64,000 nucleotides of DNA from an uncultured Actinomycetes bacterium (GCA_946482365.1 CAMLQY010000010.1:6067-70066); one strand, 5' to 3'. Counted from the first letter of the stretch, positions 9,725-22,760 are shown. The notes: a model not told the origin generated them from the sequence alone. Numbers and translations are program-made.

Positions 9725-10885
9725 ATGCTGGGCGGCAGCTCGATCACGCTCTTCCACGTCCGCGGGATCAGGATCGCGGTCGACTGGTCCTGGTTCCTCG
9801 TCCTCTTCCTGGTGATTTTCTGGCTCTCGCGCTTCTACGCCGACGTGCTCGGGCAGAGCAGCACCTCCTCGGAGGCCTTCGGCCTCGCGGTCCTCAGCGC
9901 CGCCGGCTTCTTCGGCTCGATCGTGCTGCACGAGCTCGGCCACGCCTTCGCGGCCCTGCGCAACGGCATCGGCATCTCCAGCATCCAGCTCTGGATCTTC
10001 GGCGGGATGGCTCGGATGGACCGCGAGTCCGACGGTCCAGCGACCGAGTTCAAGGTCGCGGTCGCCGGGCCCCTGGTGACGCTCGGGATCGTGGTCGCGC
10101 TGACAGCGATCGGTCTCCTCGCGGCCGGTGGGGAGGAGTTCAGGCGCGCCGTCCTGATCGAGTCGGGCTCCGGCGTCTCCGGCGTGCTGGCGATGATCGG
10201 CTGGCTGGCGAGCATCAACCTGCTCGTCCTCGTCTTCAACCTGCTGCCCGCCTTCCCGATGGACGGCGGCAGGATCGCGCGCGCGATCGCCTGGTGGAAG
10301 ACGGGGGACCGCACCTCGGCGACCCGCTTCGCCGCCGGCCTCGGCCGCGTCTTCGCCTACGTCTTCATCGGCGGGGGGCTGGCCCTGGTTGCCGTCGGCG
10401 ACGTGTTCGCCGGCATCTGGCTGGCCCTGATCGGCTTCGTCATCAACAGCTCCGCCAAGGCCGCCTCCATGCAGACCGCGATCACGGGCAGGATCAGCGA
10501 CCTGCGCGTCTCCGACGTGATGGACCGCGAACCGGTCGCGATCCTCAACGAGCTCAGCGTCGAGCAGGCTCTTGACGAGTACTTCCTCCGCTACCGCTGG
10601 CCCTGGTTCCCGGTCGTCGACACCGCCTACCGCTTCCTCGGCCTCGTCGTGCGCGATAAAGCCGACGAGGTTCCAGAGGCCTCTCGCATGACCTCGCACG
10701 TATCCGACCTGCTCGAGCACGACGACGGCACCTTCCAGATTCGCGACGACGCCCCGCTCGACTCCCTGCTCTCCAGCCAGGCCCTGCGCCGCTTCGGCGC
10801 CCTGATGGCGGTCGACGCCGAAGGCCGCCTCTCAGGCGTGATCACCGCCGAGCAGGTGGGACGCGCTCTGCGCGACGCGTCCTAA
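9725..10885 (+). CDS. Site-2 protease (M50) with CBS domains
   Basis: 386 residues. Intramembrane zinc metalloprotease: HELGH (His69) in the second membrane segment, and NLLPAFPMDGGR carrying the third ligand. Six or so hydrophobic segments are followed by a C-terminal CBS-type pair (about 260-380; SDVMDREPVAI, LDEYFLRYRWPWFPVVD). Such Rip/SpoIVFB-like proteases cleave membrane-bound anti-sigma factors or regulators. TACCAT six bases before the ATG at 9725 supports this start over 9698. The stop overlaps that of the convergent aidB-like gene. Confidence 0.9.
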   Translation: MLGGSSITLFHVRGIRIAVDWSWFLVLFLVIFWLSRFYADVLGQSSTSSEAFGLAVLSAAGFFGSIVLHELGHAFAALRNGIGISSIQLWIFGGMARMDRESDGPATEFKVAVAGPLVTLGIVVALTAIGLLAAGGEEFRRAVLIESGSGVSGVLAMIGWLASINLLVLVFNLLPAFPMDGGRIARAIAWWKTGDRTSATRFAAGLGRVFAYVFIGGGLALVAVGDVFAGIWLALIGFVINSSAKAASMQTAITGRISDLRVSDVMDREPVAILNELSVEQALDEYFLRYRWPWFPVVDTAYRFLGLVVRDKADEVPEASRMTSHVSDLLEHDDGTFQIRDDAPLDSLLSSQALRRFGALMAVDAEGRLSGVITAEQVGRALRDAS

Positions 10886-12555
10886 TGGGAGATCGGGGAA
10901 TGACGTTTGATGATGCGGCCGAAGTCAGTCCCGGCGGGCAGCGTCCCGAAGGCCTGGCCCCAGTCGCCCGAGAGGCGCGAGGCGCAGTAGGCGTCTGCGA
11001 CCGCGGGGTCGCCGTAGCGGACGAGCAGTGAGGCCTGGAGGGCGATTGCCATCCGTTCGACGATGCGGCGGGCGCGGGTCTGGATCGTGTCGATGTCGCC
11101 GGGGATCTCGTCCCTGAGGGAGCTGACGTAGGCGTCCAGCTTGGGTTCCGCCCCGGCGCCCTCGAGCACCTCGGCGAAGAAGGCGTCCACCGAGGCGGGG
11201 CTCTTGACCATCCCGCGCAGCACGTCGAGGCACTGGACGTTGCCCGAGCCCTCCCAGATCGAGGCCAGGGGGGCCTCGCGGTAGAGGCGGGGCATGCCCG
11301 ACTCCTCGACATAGCCGTTGCCGCCGTGGCACTCCAGGCACTCGACCGCGTGTGAGGGGGCGCGCTTGCAGAGCCAGTACTTGAGCACCGCGTTGGCGAG
11401 GCGGCGGAACTCGACCGCCTGCTCGTCGCCGGCGGCGACCTCGTCGTAGGAGCGGGCCAGGCGCATCCCCGCCACGGTCGCGGCTTCCGACTCGACGCAG
11501 AGGTCGGCGAGGACGTTGCGCATCAGCGGCTGGTCGATCAGCTCCGCCCCGAAGGCAGAACGATGGGCGGTGTGGTTGAGCGCCGCCACCACCCCGGCGC
11601 GGTAGCCCGTCGCGGTGCCGATCACGCAGTCGAGGCGGGTGTGGTTGACCATCTCGATGATCGTCGGCACGCCCCGTCCCTCCTCGCCGACCATGCGCGC
11701 CCAGGCGCCGCGGAACTCGACCTCGCTGGAGGCGTTGGAGCGGTTGCCGAGCTTGTCCTTGAGGCGCTGGATGTGGAAGGCGTTGCGCTCGCCGTCAGGG
11801 GTCCAGCGCGGCATCAGGAAGCAGGAGATCCCCGACTCGGTCTGGGCGAGGACGAGGAAGGCGTCGCACATCGGCGCCGAGCAGAACCACTTGTGGCCGA
11901 CGAGCTCGTACTCCGCGCCGGGCCCGCCGCCGTCGATCGGCTCGGCAACCGTGGTGTTGGCGCGCACGTCGGATCCGCCCTGCTTCTCGGTCATCGCCAT
12001 CCCACAGAGGGCGCCGCTCTTGCGCTCGGCCGGCATCGAACGCTCGTCGTAGTCGAGCGAGAGGAAGCGCTCCTCCCACTCGGCGGCGAGCTCGGGCTGT
12101 TTGCGCAGCGCCGGGATCGCCGAGTAGGTCATCGAGATCGGGCAGCCGACCCCGCTCTCGGCCTGCATCAGCAGCATGAACTGCGCCGCCCGGGCGACGT
12201 GGGCGCCGGCTCCGGGCTCTCGCCAGGGGGCCGCGTGCAGGCCGTGGCCGATGCCGATCCGCATCAGCTCGTGCCAGGAGGTGTCGAACTCGACCTCGTC
12301 GATGCGGTTGCCGTAGCGGTCGTGCGTGCGCAGCTCGGGCTTGCGCTCGTTGGCTTCGACGCCCCAGCGGATCGTCTGCCGCGAGCCGCATATCGCGCCC
12401 AGCTCGCGCGCCCGGTCCTCGGCCCACTCGCCGCCCTCCCGCCGCAGCGCCTCCTGCAGAGGCAGGTCCGCGTCGAAGGGGTTGTAGTCCTCGAGCGGCG
12501 GGGCCTGGTTGAAGACCTCGTGGGTGGCGGAGGAGCGGCGCTGTGCGGTGGCCAT
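10882..12555 (-). CDS. aidB: AidB-like acyl-CoA dehydrogenase family flavoprotein
   Basis: 557 residues, the length of the AidB branch rather than ordinary acyl-CoA dehydrogenases (about 385). Closely AidB-like landmarks are THEVFNQAPPLEDYNPFD at the N-terminus, GMAMTEKQGGSDVR, VGHKWFCSAPMCDAFLVL, LKDKLGNRSNASSEVEF and LYREAPLASIWEGSGN. E. coli AidB is a DNA-binding FAD protein of the alkylation response; whether this one acts in DNA protection or in acyl-CoA metabolism cannot be decided. Start at 12555 (MATAQRR). The upstream region shared with icd carries a double palindrome. Confidence 0.88.
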   Translation of the reverse strand: MATAQRRSSATHEVFNQAPPLEDYNPFDADLPLQEALRREGGEWAEDRARELGAICGSRQTIRWGVEANERKPELRTHDRYGNRIDEVEFDTSWHELMRIGIGHGLHAAPWREPGAGAHVARAAQFMLLMQAESGVGCPISMTYSAIPALRKQPELAAEWEERFLSLDYDERSMPAERKSGALCGMAMTEKQGGSDVRANTTVAEPIDGGGPGAEYELVGHKWFCSAPMCDAFLVLAQTESGISCFLMPRWTPDGERNAFHIQRLKDKLGNRSNASSEVEFRGAWARMVGEEGRGVPTIIEMVNHTRLDCVIGTATGYRAGVVAALNHTAHRSAFGAELIDQPLMRNVLADLCVESEAATVAGMRLARSYDEVAAGDEQAVEFRRLANAVLKYWLCKRAPSHAVECLECHGGNGYVEESGMPRLYREAPLASIWEGSGNVQCLDVLRGMVKSPASVDAFFAEVLEGAGAEPKLDAYVSSLRDEIPGDIDTIQTRARRIVERMAIALQASLLVRYGDPAVADAYCASRLSGDWGQAFGTLPAGTDFGRIIKRHSPISH

Positions 12556-12580
12556 CGATCTGATTGTGCCACCTGAGTCC

Positions 12581-12627
12581 CGGTGCAACGCGTTTGGGGG
12601 CTATTTCACGGACAACGCGTTGCACCG
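12581..12627. promoter_or_regulatory. Paired CAACGCGTT operators between aidB and icd
   Basis: A 14-base perfect inverted repeat (12581-12594 and 12614-12627) whose arms each contain AACGCGTT, itself palindromic; the two copies are 27 bases apart. The right arm ends 2 bases before the probable icd -10 box (TAGCAT, 12630-12635). This looks like two operator copies for a dimeric repressor with a central CG (LacI-like symmetry), possibly controlling both divergent genes. Inference. Confidence 0.55.
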
Positions 12628-12632
12628 AGTAG

Positions 12633-14846
<2,214 letters not shown>

Positions 14847-14853
14847 AACGTGA

Positions 14854-14883
14854 AAAGCCGGCCCCCCTCGTGGGGCCGGCTTT
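14854..14883. terminator. Bidirectional intrinsic terminator
   Basis: 12-base perfect stem AAAGCCGGCCCC / GGGGCCGGCTTT with a 6-base loop. The A-start and T-end allow it to serve the icd-mdh operon and the convergent regulator gene ending at 14907. Confidence 0.85.
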
Positions 14884-14906
14884 CGAGCTCCAAGGACTGG
14901 CGTTCC

Positions 14907-15302
14907 CTACTTGGCCGGGTGGTACGCGCGCCCTTTCTTCTTGACCCGACCCTCTTTCTCGAGTTCACCGAGAACCCGGTAGAGATAGTTCGGTTTGATT
15001 TTCATCTGCTTGGCGATCTCTGAGGCGCTGATCCCGGGGTTTTTCTCCACCAGGGCCACGGCTTGGTCGGCACGCGTGCCGCTGCGACGGCGGCGTTTGC
15101 GGGGGGCACCGCCGGCCGAGGCGGCTTTGGGTGGACGGCCCGGGCCGCGACCGCTGCCACGCGGGCGACCGGGACGACGGGTGACTGTGCCACCGAGCTC
15201 TGCGAGCGCACGCTCGAGGCGCTTGCGCTCCACGTCTAGCTCGGCGAGACGTTTCTTGACCAGGTCGAGAGCCTCGTCGAGTACGTTGCTGGTGCTGGGC
15301 AT
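14907..15302 (-). CDS. AT-hook plus winged-helix DNA-binding protein
   Basis: 131 residues in three parts. Residues 1-38 form a charged coiled coil (LDLVKKRLAELDVERKRLER); 41-78 are a basic linker with two GRP cores (RPGRPRGS and GPGRPPK) like eukaryotic AT-hooks, ending in RKRRRRSG; 79-131 are a small winged helix (GISASEIAKQMKIKPNYLYR, then VLGELEKEGRVKKKGRAYHP). AAGGAAGG before the ATG is a good ribosome site. No enzymatic part is visible. It is probably a nucleoid-associated or global regulator; targets unknown. The upstream region is AT-rich with repeats. Confidence 0.8.
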   Translation of the reverse strand: MPSTSNVLDEALDLVKKRLAELDVERKRLERALAELGGTVTRRPGRPRGSGRGPGRPPKAASAGGAPRKRRRRSGTRADQAVALVEKNPGISASEIAKQMKIKPNYLYRVLGELEKEGRVKKKGRAYHPAK

Positions 15303-15370
15303 TTCCTTCCTTTCATCCCCATTTGGCTTTTTTCGCCACTGGGGTCGTCAGCTTCGCTCAGTGTGGCACA

Positions 15371-15400
15371 GTCACAGTGACAGTGACTATTCATATAGTC
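15371..15400. promoter_or_regulatory. Repeat-rich promoter region of the AT-hook gene
   Basis: GTCACAGTGAC followed by overlapping CAGTGAC, then the inverted repeat GACTAT-TCAT-ATAGTC (15385-15400). It lies about 70-100 bases upstream of the minus-strand regulator gene in unusually AT-rich DNA. A TTGACT on the minus strand (15403-15398) could be a -35 box. Probably operator plus promoter; could be autoregulatory. Confidence 0.4.
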
Positions 15401-15451
15401 AAATCCAGGGTTGTCACTCTGGCCAATTGGTCGAGTGAGTACCGCGCAGCG

Positions 15452-16333
15452 CTAGGCGCTGCGCTGCGCCTGGCGCTCGCCGGAGATACGTATGACGTTC
15501 CAGGCGAGCCCCAGTTTCTCCATCGCACCAATAATCAAAGCGGACGGATCGATCTCCCACCGTCGGAGGCCGTGCACTGCTGAGCGTGGGAAGGCGTGGT
15601 GATTGTGATGCCAGGACTCTCCCAGCGACGGCAGCGCCAGCCAGAAGACGTTGGTGGAGCGATCGTCGGTGTCGAACCGGCGAGTACCGAAGAAGTGGCA
15701 CACCGAATTCACGCTCCAGGTGATGTGGTGGACGAAGAAGATCCGGACCAGCCCGCCCCAGAGAAGCCCGGTGGCCGCCCCGGCGAGGGTCCCGCTGACC
15801 GCATACCCCGCGAGCGCCGGAAGCGCAAGGCTCAGAAGCACCAGGGCGAGGAAGTGGCGGGAGATAGCGCGCATCCCGCGGTCCTCGTATAGGTCGGGGG
15901 CGTAGCGCTTCCAGTCGGCGCGCCCCTGAGTCGACATCAGCCAGCCCGAATGGGCGTGCCAGAGACCCGTGAAGACGCCGCGTACGCCCTCGCCGTGACC
16001 GACGTGGGGGCTGTGTGGGTCACCCTCTTCGTCGGTGTGGGCGTGGTGCTTGCGGTGGTCGGCGACCCAGGAGATCACCGGCCCCTGGACCGCCATCGAG
16101 CCGGCAAGGGCGAAGAGGTACTCGACTGGCTTGCGGGTCTGGAAGGACCGGTGGGTGAGCAGCCTGTGGAAGCCCACGGTTATCCCGATCGCCGTCAGCA
16201 GGTACATCGCTGCCGCGATGGCGAGGTCCGCCGGTCTCACCAGCCGGTTCCAGAGCAGGACGACGGCGGTCACCGTCGCCAGGAACGGAACGATCACGGC
16301 ACCGAGGTTGGCGGTCTTCTCGACCCTGCTCAT
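15452..16333 (-). CDS. Acyl-CoA / fatty acid desaturase (delta-9 type)
   Basis: 293 residues. Membrane di-iron desaturase introducing a double bond in acyl chains. Three histidine boxes are present in the right order: HRLLTH, HRKHH (DHRKHHAHTDEEGD) and HNHH (ESWHHNHHAFP), with paired hydrophobic segments between them. It is shorter than stearoyl-CoA desaturases with cytochrome b5 fusions; no b5 domain is seen. It lies directly downstream of a fatty acid hydroxylase-like gene on the same strand, suggesting joint membrane-lipid remodelling. Confidence 0.92.
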   Translation of the reverse strand: MSRVEKTANLGAVIVPFLATVTAVVLLWNRLVRPADLAIAAAMYLLTAIGITVGFHRLLTHRSFQTRKPVEYLFALAGSMAVQGPVISWVADHRKHHAHTDEEGDPHSPHVGHGEGVRGVFTGLWHAHSGWLMSTQGRADWKRYAPDLYEDRGMRAISRHFLALVLLSLALPALAGYAVSGTLAGAATGLLWGGLVRIFFVHHITWSVNSVCHFFGTRRFDTDDRSTNVFWLALPSLGESWHHNHHAFPRSAVHGLRRWEIDPSALIIGAMEKLGLAWNVIRISGERQAQRSA

Positions 16334-16364
16334 CGGGCGCTACTACGCGGCAACGGGTCTTCGG

Positions 16365-16988
16365 TTACTTCCGCTTGCGCGGCAGCGTCCTGAAGACGAC
16401 GTCCCAGACCGGAGACGAGACTCCGTAGCCGAAGCGGTGATCCTGGAAATGGTGGCGCATGTGCTGTTCGCGCAGGCGCTTGCCGAGCTCGGACTTCGGC
16501 ACGAAATGATGCACGTAGTAATGCGTGTAGTCGTAGACGAGGTAGCCGAAGATGAAGCCGCCGAAGAGCGGATAGGCCGCGGGTGTCCCGAATATCAGCG
16601 TGAAAGCCAGGAAGAAGAGCGCGGCGAGCGGGATCGCCACCGCCGGGGGCATCACCAGGCGCAGCTTGTCGTTCGGGTGGTCGTGGTGGATTCCGTGGAT
16701 GATGAAGTGCATGCGGCGACCGAATGCGTTGTCGGGCTGCCAGTGGAAGACGAGGCGGTGCAGCCAGTACTCGGTCAGGGTCCAGATCGCGACCCCGCCG
16801 AGGCTCAGCCCGATCAGGGCGAGCGCTCCGTAGCCGCCGTCCGCGCCCAGCAACTCCATGACGACTACGACCGGCACGAAGACGATCGCCGGGATCGACG
16901 GGTGCACCCGGGAGAAGAAGTTGAGGAATTCGCTCTCGAACAGCTGTGGGGAGTCCGCGAGCTTCTGGGTCCGGCTCTGGGAGGCCAT
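16365..16988 (-). CDS. Fatty acid hydroxylase / sterol desaturase family protein
   Basis: 207 residues. Integral membrane di-iron hydroxylase with the histidine pattern EYWLHRLVFHW, IHGIHHDHPNDK, YYVHHF and MRHHFQDH. This spacing is close to fatty acid 2-hydroxylases (FA2H-like) rather than sterol desaturases. Start: ATG 16988, preceded by TACCAT with a 10-base gap; an in-frame ATG at 17000 is the alternative. First of two lipid genes; the desaturase follows after 31 bases. Substrate is inferred only. Confidence 0.85.
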   Translation of the reverse strand: MASQSRTQKLADSPQLFESEFLNFFSRVHPSIPAIVFVPVVVVMELLGADGGYGALALIGLSLGGVAIWTLTEYWLHRLVFHWQPDNAFGRRMHFIIHGIHHDHPNDKLRLVMPPAVAIPLAALFFLAFTLIFGTPAAYPLFGGFIFGYLVYDYTHYYVHHFVPKSELGKRLREQHMRHHFQDHRFGYGVSSPVWDVVFRTLPRKRK

Positions 16989-17127
16989 CGGCAATCCCAT
17001 GGTAGCGACGGGAACCGCCCGCTTTCCGCAAGACGCGGGGAAGCTGTAACGGGACTGTGTCAAAGATGTGGCGCTTTGCGGAAATGAGGCTCACGAGAGG
17101 CGCACGAGGGTGGCAATATCGGCCGCC

Positions 17128-17316
17128 GTGCCGCGCAAGAAAAAACAGCCCAGCTGCGAGGACTGCTACTTCCAGAGGAACATGCTCTGCGCCCTGGAGC
17201 TGGACGAGCCCTGCGCGACCTTCCGGCCGGACCGGCCCGAGGGGCTGGTTCCGCCGAGGCAGCCCGTGCTGCTGATGCGGCCGCCGCGGTGGGCGTCTCA
17301 GGCGCAGACTGCCTGA
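17128..17316 (+). CDS. Small cysteine-rich (CxxC) protein, function unknown
   Basis: 62 residues beginning MPRKKKQPSCEDCYFQRNMLC and continuing ALELDEPCATFRP: four cysteines (CxxC, C, C) could bind a metal such as zinc. The basic start and lack of a membrane segment suggest a small cytosolic nucleic-acid or protein-binding module. The GTG at 17128 is chosen because the upstream residues are unlike a protein start. No recognisable family. Confidence 0.6.
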   Translation: MPRKKKQPSCEDCYFQRNMLCALELDEPCATFRPDRPEGLVPPRQPVLLMRPPRWASQAQTA

Positions 17317-17496
17317 CGCTTCTGGCCGCGGGTCCTGTCGCCGGGGGTGGGGGGTGCCCTGCTTGCGCTCCGCGCTGCTTCGGGCAAAGGTGCGAAAGCG
17401 GGACTGACCTCGGAGCCCCGCCCTCAGCAGCCTCCGCGCGGCGCAGACACCCCCCACCCCCGACGCCACCCGCGGAGAGTCGGACAGTCAGGCACT
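17308..17496. repeat. Large imperfect inverted repeat, non-coding
   Basis: Perfect 15-base arms (17342-17356 and 17448-17462, G-rich and C-rich) extend outward as an imperfect match to about 17308 and 17496, and inward through GCGCTCCGCGC-like segments. The left arm covers the last codons of the small CxxC gene. It could be a structured RNA, a terminator complex or a decayed mobile element. No gene is convincing in 17317-17782. Confidence 0.5.
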
Positions 17497-17696
17497 GAGT
17501 AGCCTTCCGACCCGGGCAGCGTCTCCAGGGTTGAAGAGCTTTTCCACCCCAGTCCGCTGCGAGCTATCGATGCTTGTCGGGAGCTTCGGATCTGTGGCGC
17601 TGCCCTGGGACGTCCCTCGCGGGGGGTGGCGTCGTAGGGGGAACCGCCCCCGAGGACGCTTTAGCGACCGGAGGGGGTGGTGGGTCCCCTACGGCG

Positions 17697-17751
17697 ACAG
17701 GACCCGCCGCGCCAGCGACTTTGGCAGTACAGGACCCGCCGCGCCAGCGAC
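17697..17751. repeat. Two-copy 23-base direct repeat
   Basis: The 23 bases at 17697-17719 recur exactly at 17729-17751 (32-base period), ending 17 bases before the probable Hsp20 -10 box. Only two copies, so not an array; possibly paired regulator sites or slippage. Confidence 0.6.
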
Positions 17752-17782
17752 CTCGGGGGCAAGCTGGCTAATGTTCTGCGTC

Positions 17783-18178
17783 ATGCCGGAGCGGGATCTA
17801 TATGCCTGGGCACGGACTACGTACGTCTCTCGCAGGAGCAGAGGTTTTACGCCCAACGTCGACGTCTACTACTGCGGCGATCCGCAGCGGGCGGTTGTAA
17901 AGGTCGACCTGGCGGGCGTCAGCCTGGACGAGGTGAGCATCGAGGTCGGCAATCGGCAGCTGGCGATCGTCGGCGAGCGTCAGGTGCAGGAGACGGAAGG
18001 ACGGGTCTACCAGCAGGTCGAGATCCCCTCGGGCCCGTTCCGCCGTGTGGTCGAGCTCCAGGTGGATGTGGATCCCGAGCGGGCCAGCGCAACGTACGAA
18101 GACGGGGTCCTCCGCATCGACCTGCCGCTGCGCGATCCGGCAGAGACCACTCGCAGGGTCCCGATCGGGAGGGATTAG
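17783..18178 (+). CDS. Hsp20 / alpha-crystallin small heat-shock protein
   Basis: 131 residues. ATP-independent holdase chaperone. The alpha-crystallin domain covers about residues 25-115 (PNVDVYYCGDPQRAVVKVDLAGVS, RQLAIVGERQ, YQQVEIPSGPFRRVVELQVDVD, ATYEDGVLRIDLP) with a C-terminal RRVPI, resembling the I-x-I-type tail. TAATGT eight bases before the ATG at 17783 indicates a leaderless start; the longer open frame back to 17531 is rejected. lon follows 25 bases downstream: a proteostasis pair. Confidence 0.9.
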   Translation: MPERDLYAWARTTYVSRRSRGFTPNVDVYYCGDPQRAVVKVDLAGVSLDEVSIEVGNRQLAIVGERQVQETEGRVYQQVEIPSGPFRRVVELQVDVDPERASATYEDGVLRIDLPLRDPAETTRRVPIGRD

Positions 18179-18203
18179 TGGGTCTCGACGAGAGGCGGCA
18201 CTG

Positions 18204-20591
<2,388 letters not shown>

Positions 20592-20593
20592 GG

Positions 20594-22189
20594 ATGGAGG
20601 CCGCCGGCGCGCTGGGCAGGCGCGGCCTGTCGAGCTATCTGGAGGTGGCGCGGGACCTGGTGCGCTCCCGGTCGCGCGCCTTCTGGATCGTCGCCGGGCT
20701 GACCGCCGTCGCGGCGCTGCTCCGCTTCGCGACCCTCGGCCTGCAGAGCTACCACCACGACGAGATCGTCACCGCCAGCCGCGTCCTCCGCGGCAGCTTC
20801 TGGCACGCGATGGACGCGGTCGGGTTCAGCGAGTCGGCTCCGCCGCTCTACTACGCCGCCGCCTGGCTCTGGACCCAGGCGATCGGGACCGGCGAGGTCG
20901 GCCTGCGCTCGCTCTCGGCGCTGGCCGGCGTAGCCACGGTGCCGGTCGCCTTCCTGATCGGCCGAAGCCTGAGGTTGAGCGCCGGTGGATCGATTGACCA
21001 CCCTATGGAGGGGTCAATCGATCAGCGGGCGCAACGAGTGGGGATCGTGGCGGCGGCGCTGGTCGCGGTCAACCCGATGCTGATCTGGTACTCGCAGGAG
21101 GCGCGCGCCTACGCCCTGCTGGCGCTGCTCACCTCGCTCTCGCTGCTCTACTTCATCCGCGGTCTCGAGCACGGCCGCCGCCGCGACCTCACGCTCTGGG
21201 GCCTGGTCTCGGGCCTCGCCCTGGCGACGCACTACTTCGCGGTCTTCCCGATCGTCGCCGAGGCCGCCTGGCTGCTCTACCGCCGGCGCCGGGAGGTGGC
21301 TCGCGGCCTCGCCGTCCTCGCCGCCTTCGGCCTCGCCCTGGCGCCGCTGGCGATTCACCAGATGTCCTACGGACATGCCGAGTGGATCTCGAGCTTCACG
21401 CTCGGGCACCGCCTCTGGGAGATCGGGGTGACCTTCACGGTGGGGGAGACCGGCGACGTCATCGCCCGCCCCGAGCGGCCGCTGCTGGCGCTGGTGCCGG
21501 TGGTCGCGATCGCGGCATCGCTCTTCCTCCTCGCCTGGCGGGGAAGCCGCGCCGAGCGCCGCGCGGCAGGCCCGCCGCTGGCGGTCGCGGCGGCCACCGT
21601 CGGGATCCCGCTGGCGCTCGCCCTGCTCGCCTCCGGCAAGGACTACGTCCTCGCTCGCAACCTGCTGCCGGCCCTGCCGCCGCTTCTGGTCGTAGTCGCG
21701 ATCGGCCTCACCCTGCGCCGTGCCCGCCGCACCGGTGCGGTCGTGGGGACTGTGCTGGTCGCCTACTCGCTCGGCTTCTCGGTTTGGGCCGCCGTCACCC
21801 CGGCCCTGCAGCGCCCCGACTGGGAGGCCGTCGCGTCCGCCCTGGGCGAGCCCGACACGCCGCGGGCGATGGTCACCTGGACGATCGGCGAGGCCTCGCT
21901 CCGCTACTACCTCTCGACCGGCTCCCTGCAGGCCCGGCCCTCCGAAGGCTTCGAGTGGTGGGTGGGGGAGGTCGACTTCATCTCCGACGGCCCCGCCCCG
22001 CCGCCCGCGCGGCAACTGCTCGGCCCGGGCTTCAGGCAGGCCGGGTACGAGCGGGTGGGGCGCCTCTACGTGCGCCTCTACGTGCGCACCGGGCCGGGGC
22101 TGGTGCCGCTGCGGTTGCGAGCCCTGCGCAGCGCCGACCTCAACTTCCGCACCAATGGCGTGCTGCTCGACGGCGTCAGCGTCCAGTGA
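20594..22189 (+). CDS. GT-C (family 39-like) membrane glycosyltransferase
   Basis: 531 residues with about 10 hydrophobic segments. Mannosyltransferase-like: SYHHDEIVTA carries the acidic residue of the first loop (DE), then PPLYYAAAWLW, and NPMLIWYSQEARAY typical of ArnT/PMT-like enzymes. Uses lipid-linked sugars to modify envelope lipids or proteins; acceptor unknown. Begins 2 bases after the lon stop. A 36-base palindromic repeat is embedded in frame (20988-21023), adding about 12 residues (GSIDHPMEGSID) in a loop between membrane helices. Confidence 0.85.
   Translation: MEAAGALGRRGLSSYLEVARDLVRSRSRAFWIVAGLTAVAALLRFATLGLQSYHHDEIVTASRVLRGSFWHAMDAVGFSESAPPLYYAAAWLWTQAIGTGEVGLRSLSALAGVATVPVAFLIGRSLRLSAGGSIDHPMEGSIDQRAQRVGIVAAALVAVNPMLIWYSQEARAYALLALLTSLSLLYFIRGLEHGRRRDLTLWGLVSGLALATHYFAVFPIVAEAAWLLYRRRREVARGLAVLAAFGLALAPLAIHQMSYGHAEWISSFTLGHRLWEIGVTFTVGETGDVIARPERPLLALVPVVAIAASLFLLAWRGSRAERRAAGPPLAVAAATVGIPLALALLASGKDYVLARNLLPALPPLLVVVAIGLTLRRARRTGAVVGTVLVAYSLGFSVWAAVTPALQRPDWEAVASALGEPDTPRAMVTWTIGEASLRYYLSTGSLQARPSEGFEWWVGEVDFISDGPAPPPARQLLGPGFRQAGYERVGRLYVRLYVRTGPGLVPLRLRALRSADLNFRTNGVLLDGVSVQ
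20988..21023. repeat. Short palindromic repeat, copy 2 (inside glycosyltransferase gene)
   Basis: 12-base perfect arms GATCGATTGACC / GGTCAATCGATC around ACCCTATGGAGG-type core; exactly 36 bases, a multiple of three, so the frame is kept. The translated insert falls in a cytosolic or periplasmic loop, where it would be tolerated. Confidence 0.7.
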
Positions 22190-22334
22190 CGGTGTGGCCT
22201 TCGCATCTCAGCGTCCTCGCTCGCTCGCGTGCAGAGCACGCCACGCTCCCTGCGTCCTCGATCTGCTCGACCACACCGCCACTGGTGCGTTGTGGTTATC
22301 CTGGCTTGAACCCCAGGACCAGCGAGGAGAAGGT

Positions 22335-22760
22335 ATGAGCAAGACACGGACCAGCCAGGCCGCCGACCTCTATTCGACCGCGCGGGACAACCCCTACGTT
22401 CAGCGCCTGATCGAAGACGAAGAACTGCGCGACAGCCTCAAGAAGGCGTTCGACTCCGCACGCAACGCGTACTCGCGTGCGAGCGGCAACGGCGGTGCCG
22501 TCAAGGCCGTGACCAGCGACAAGAAGGTCCAGAAGGACCTGCGCACGGCGGCGGAGAGCCTGCGCGACGCCTCCGAGCAGCTGCGGGCGCCGAAGAGGCG
22601 CAAGAAGAGCAAGCTCGGCCGCCTCGTCCTCCTCGCCCTGGTCGGGGCCGGGCTGGCGCTGATCTTCAGCGAGGATGCTCGCAAGACCGTCCTGGACTCC
22701 CTCTTCGGCGCCGAGGAGGAGTTCGAGTACACCAGCACCACATCCATCAACGGCTCCTGA
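22335..22760 (+). CDS. Single-pass membrane protein, function unknown
   Basis: 141 residues. The first 85 are charged and helical (LYSTARDNPYVQRLIEDEELRDSLKKAFDSAR...), followed by a very basic patch (APKRRKKSK), a membrane helix (about 96-114, LGRLVLLALVGAGLALIF) and an acidic tail. GAGGAGAAGG before the ATG is a strong ribosome site, and TATCCT at 22297-22302 gives a leader of about 25 bases, unlike the leaderless genes around. The preceding 145-base gap holds this promoter and little else. Confidence 0.75.
   Translation: MSKTRTSQAADLYSTARDNPYVQRLIEDEELRDSLKKAFDSARNAYSRASGNGGAVKAVTSDKKVQKDLRTAAESLRDASEQLRAPKRRKKSKLGRLVLLALVGAGLALIFSEDARKTVLDSLFGAEEEFEYTSTTSINGS

Noticed and set aside
16330..17469. 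379-codon minus-strand frame
   Set aside because: Overlaps the histidine-box hydroxylase gene in another frame; only the latter has motifs.
17697..17751. CRISPR array
   Set aside because: Only two repeat copies, 9-base spacer, no cas genes.
17531..17782. N-terminal extension of Hsp20
   Set aside because: Crosses the direct repeats and the probable -10 box; the residues do not look like protein and Hsp20 members start near 17783.
22236..22262. rRNA or riboswitch signals in larger gaps
   Set aside because: No recognisable conserved cores were found in any gap over 100 bases.
22191..22278. Small RNA from CGGTGTGG / CCACACCG pairing
   Set aside because: Only 8 paired bases over a 72-base loop, no promoter or terminator; chance is likely.
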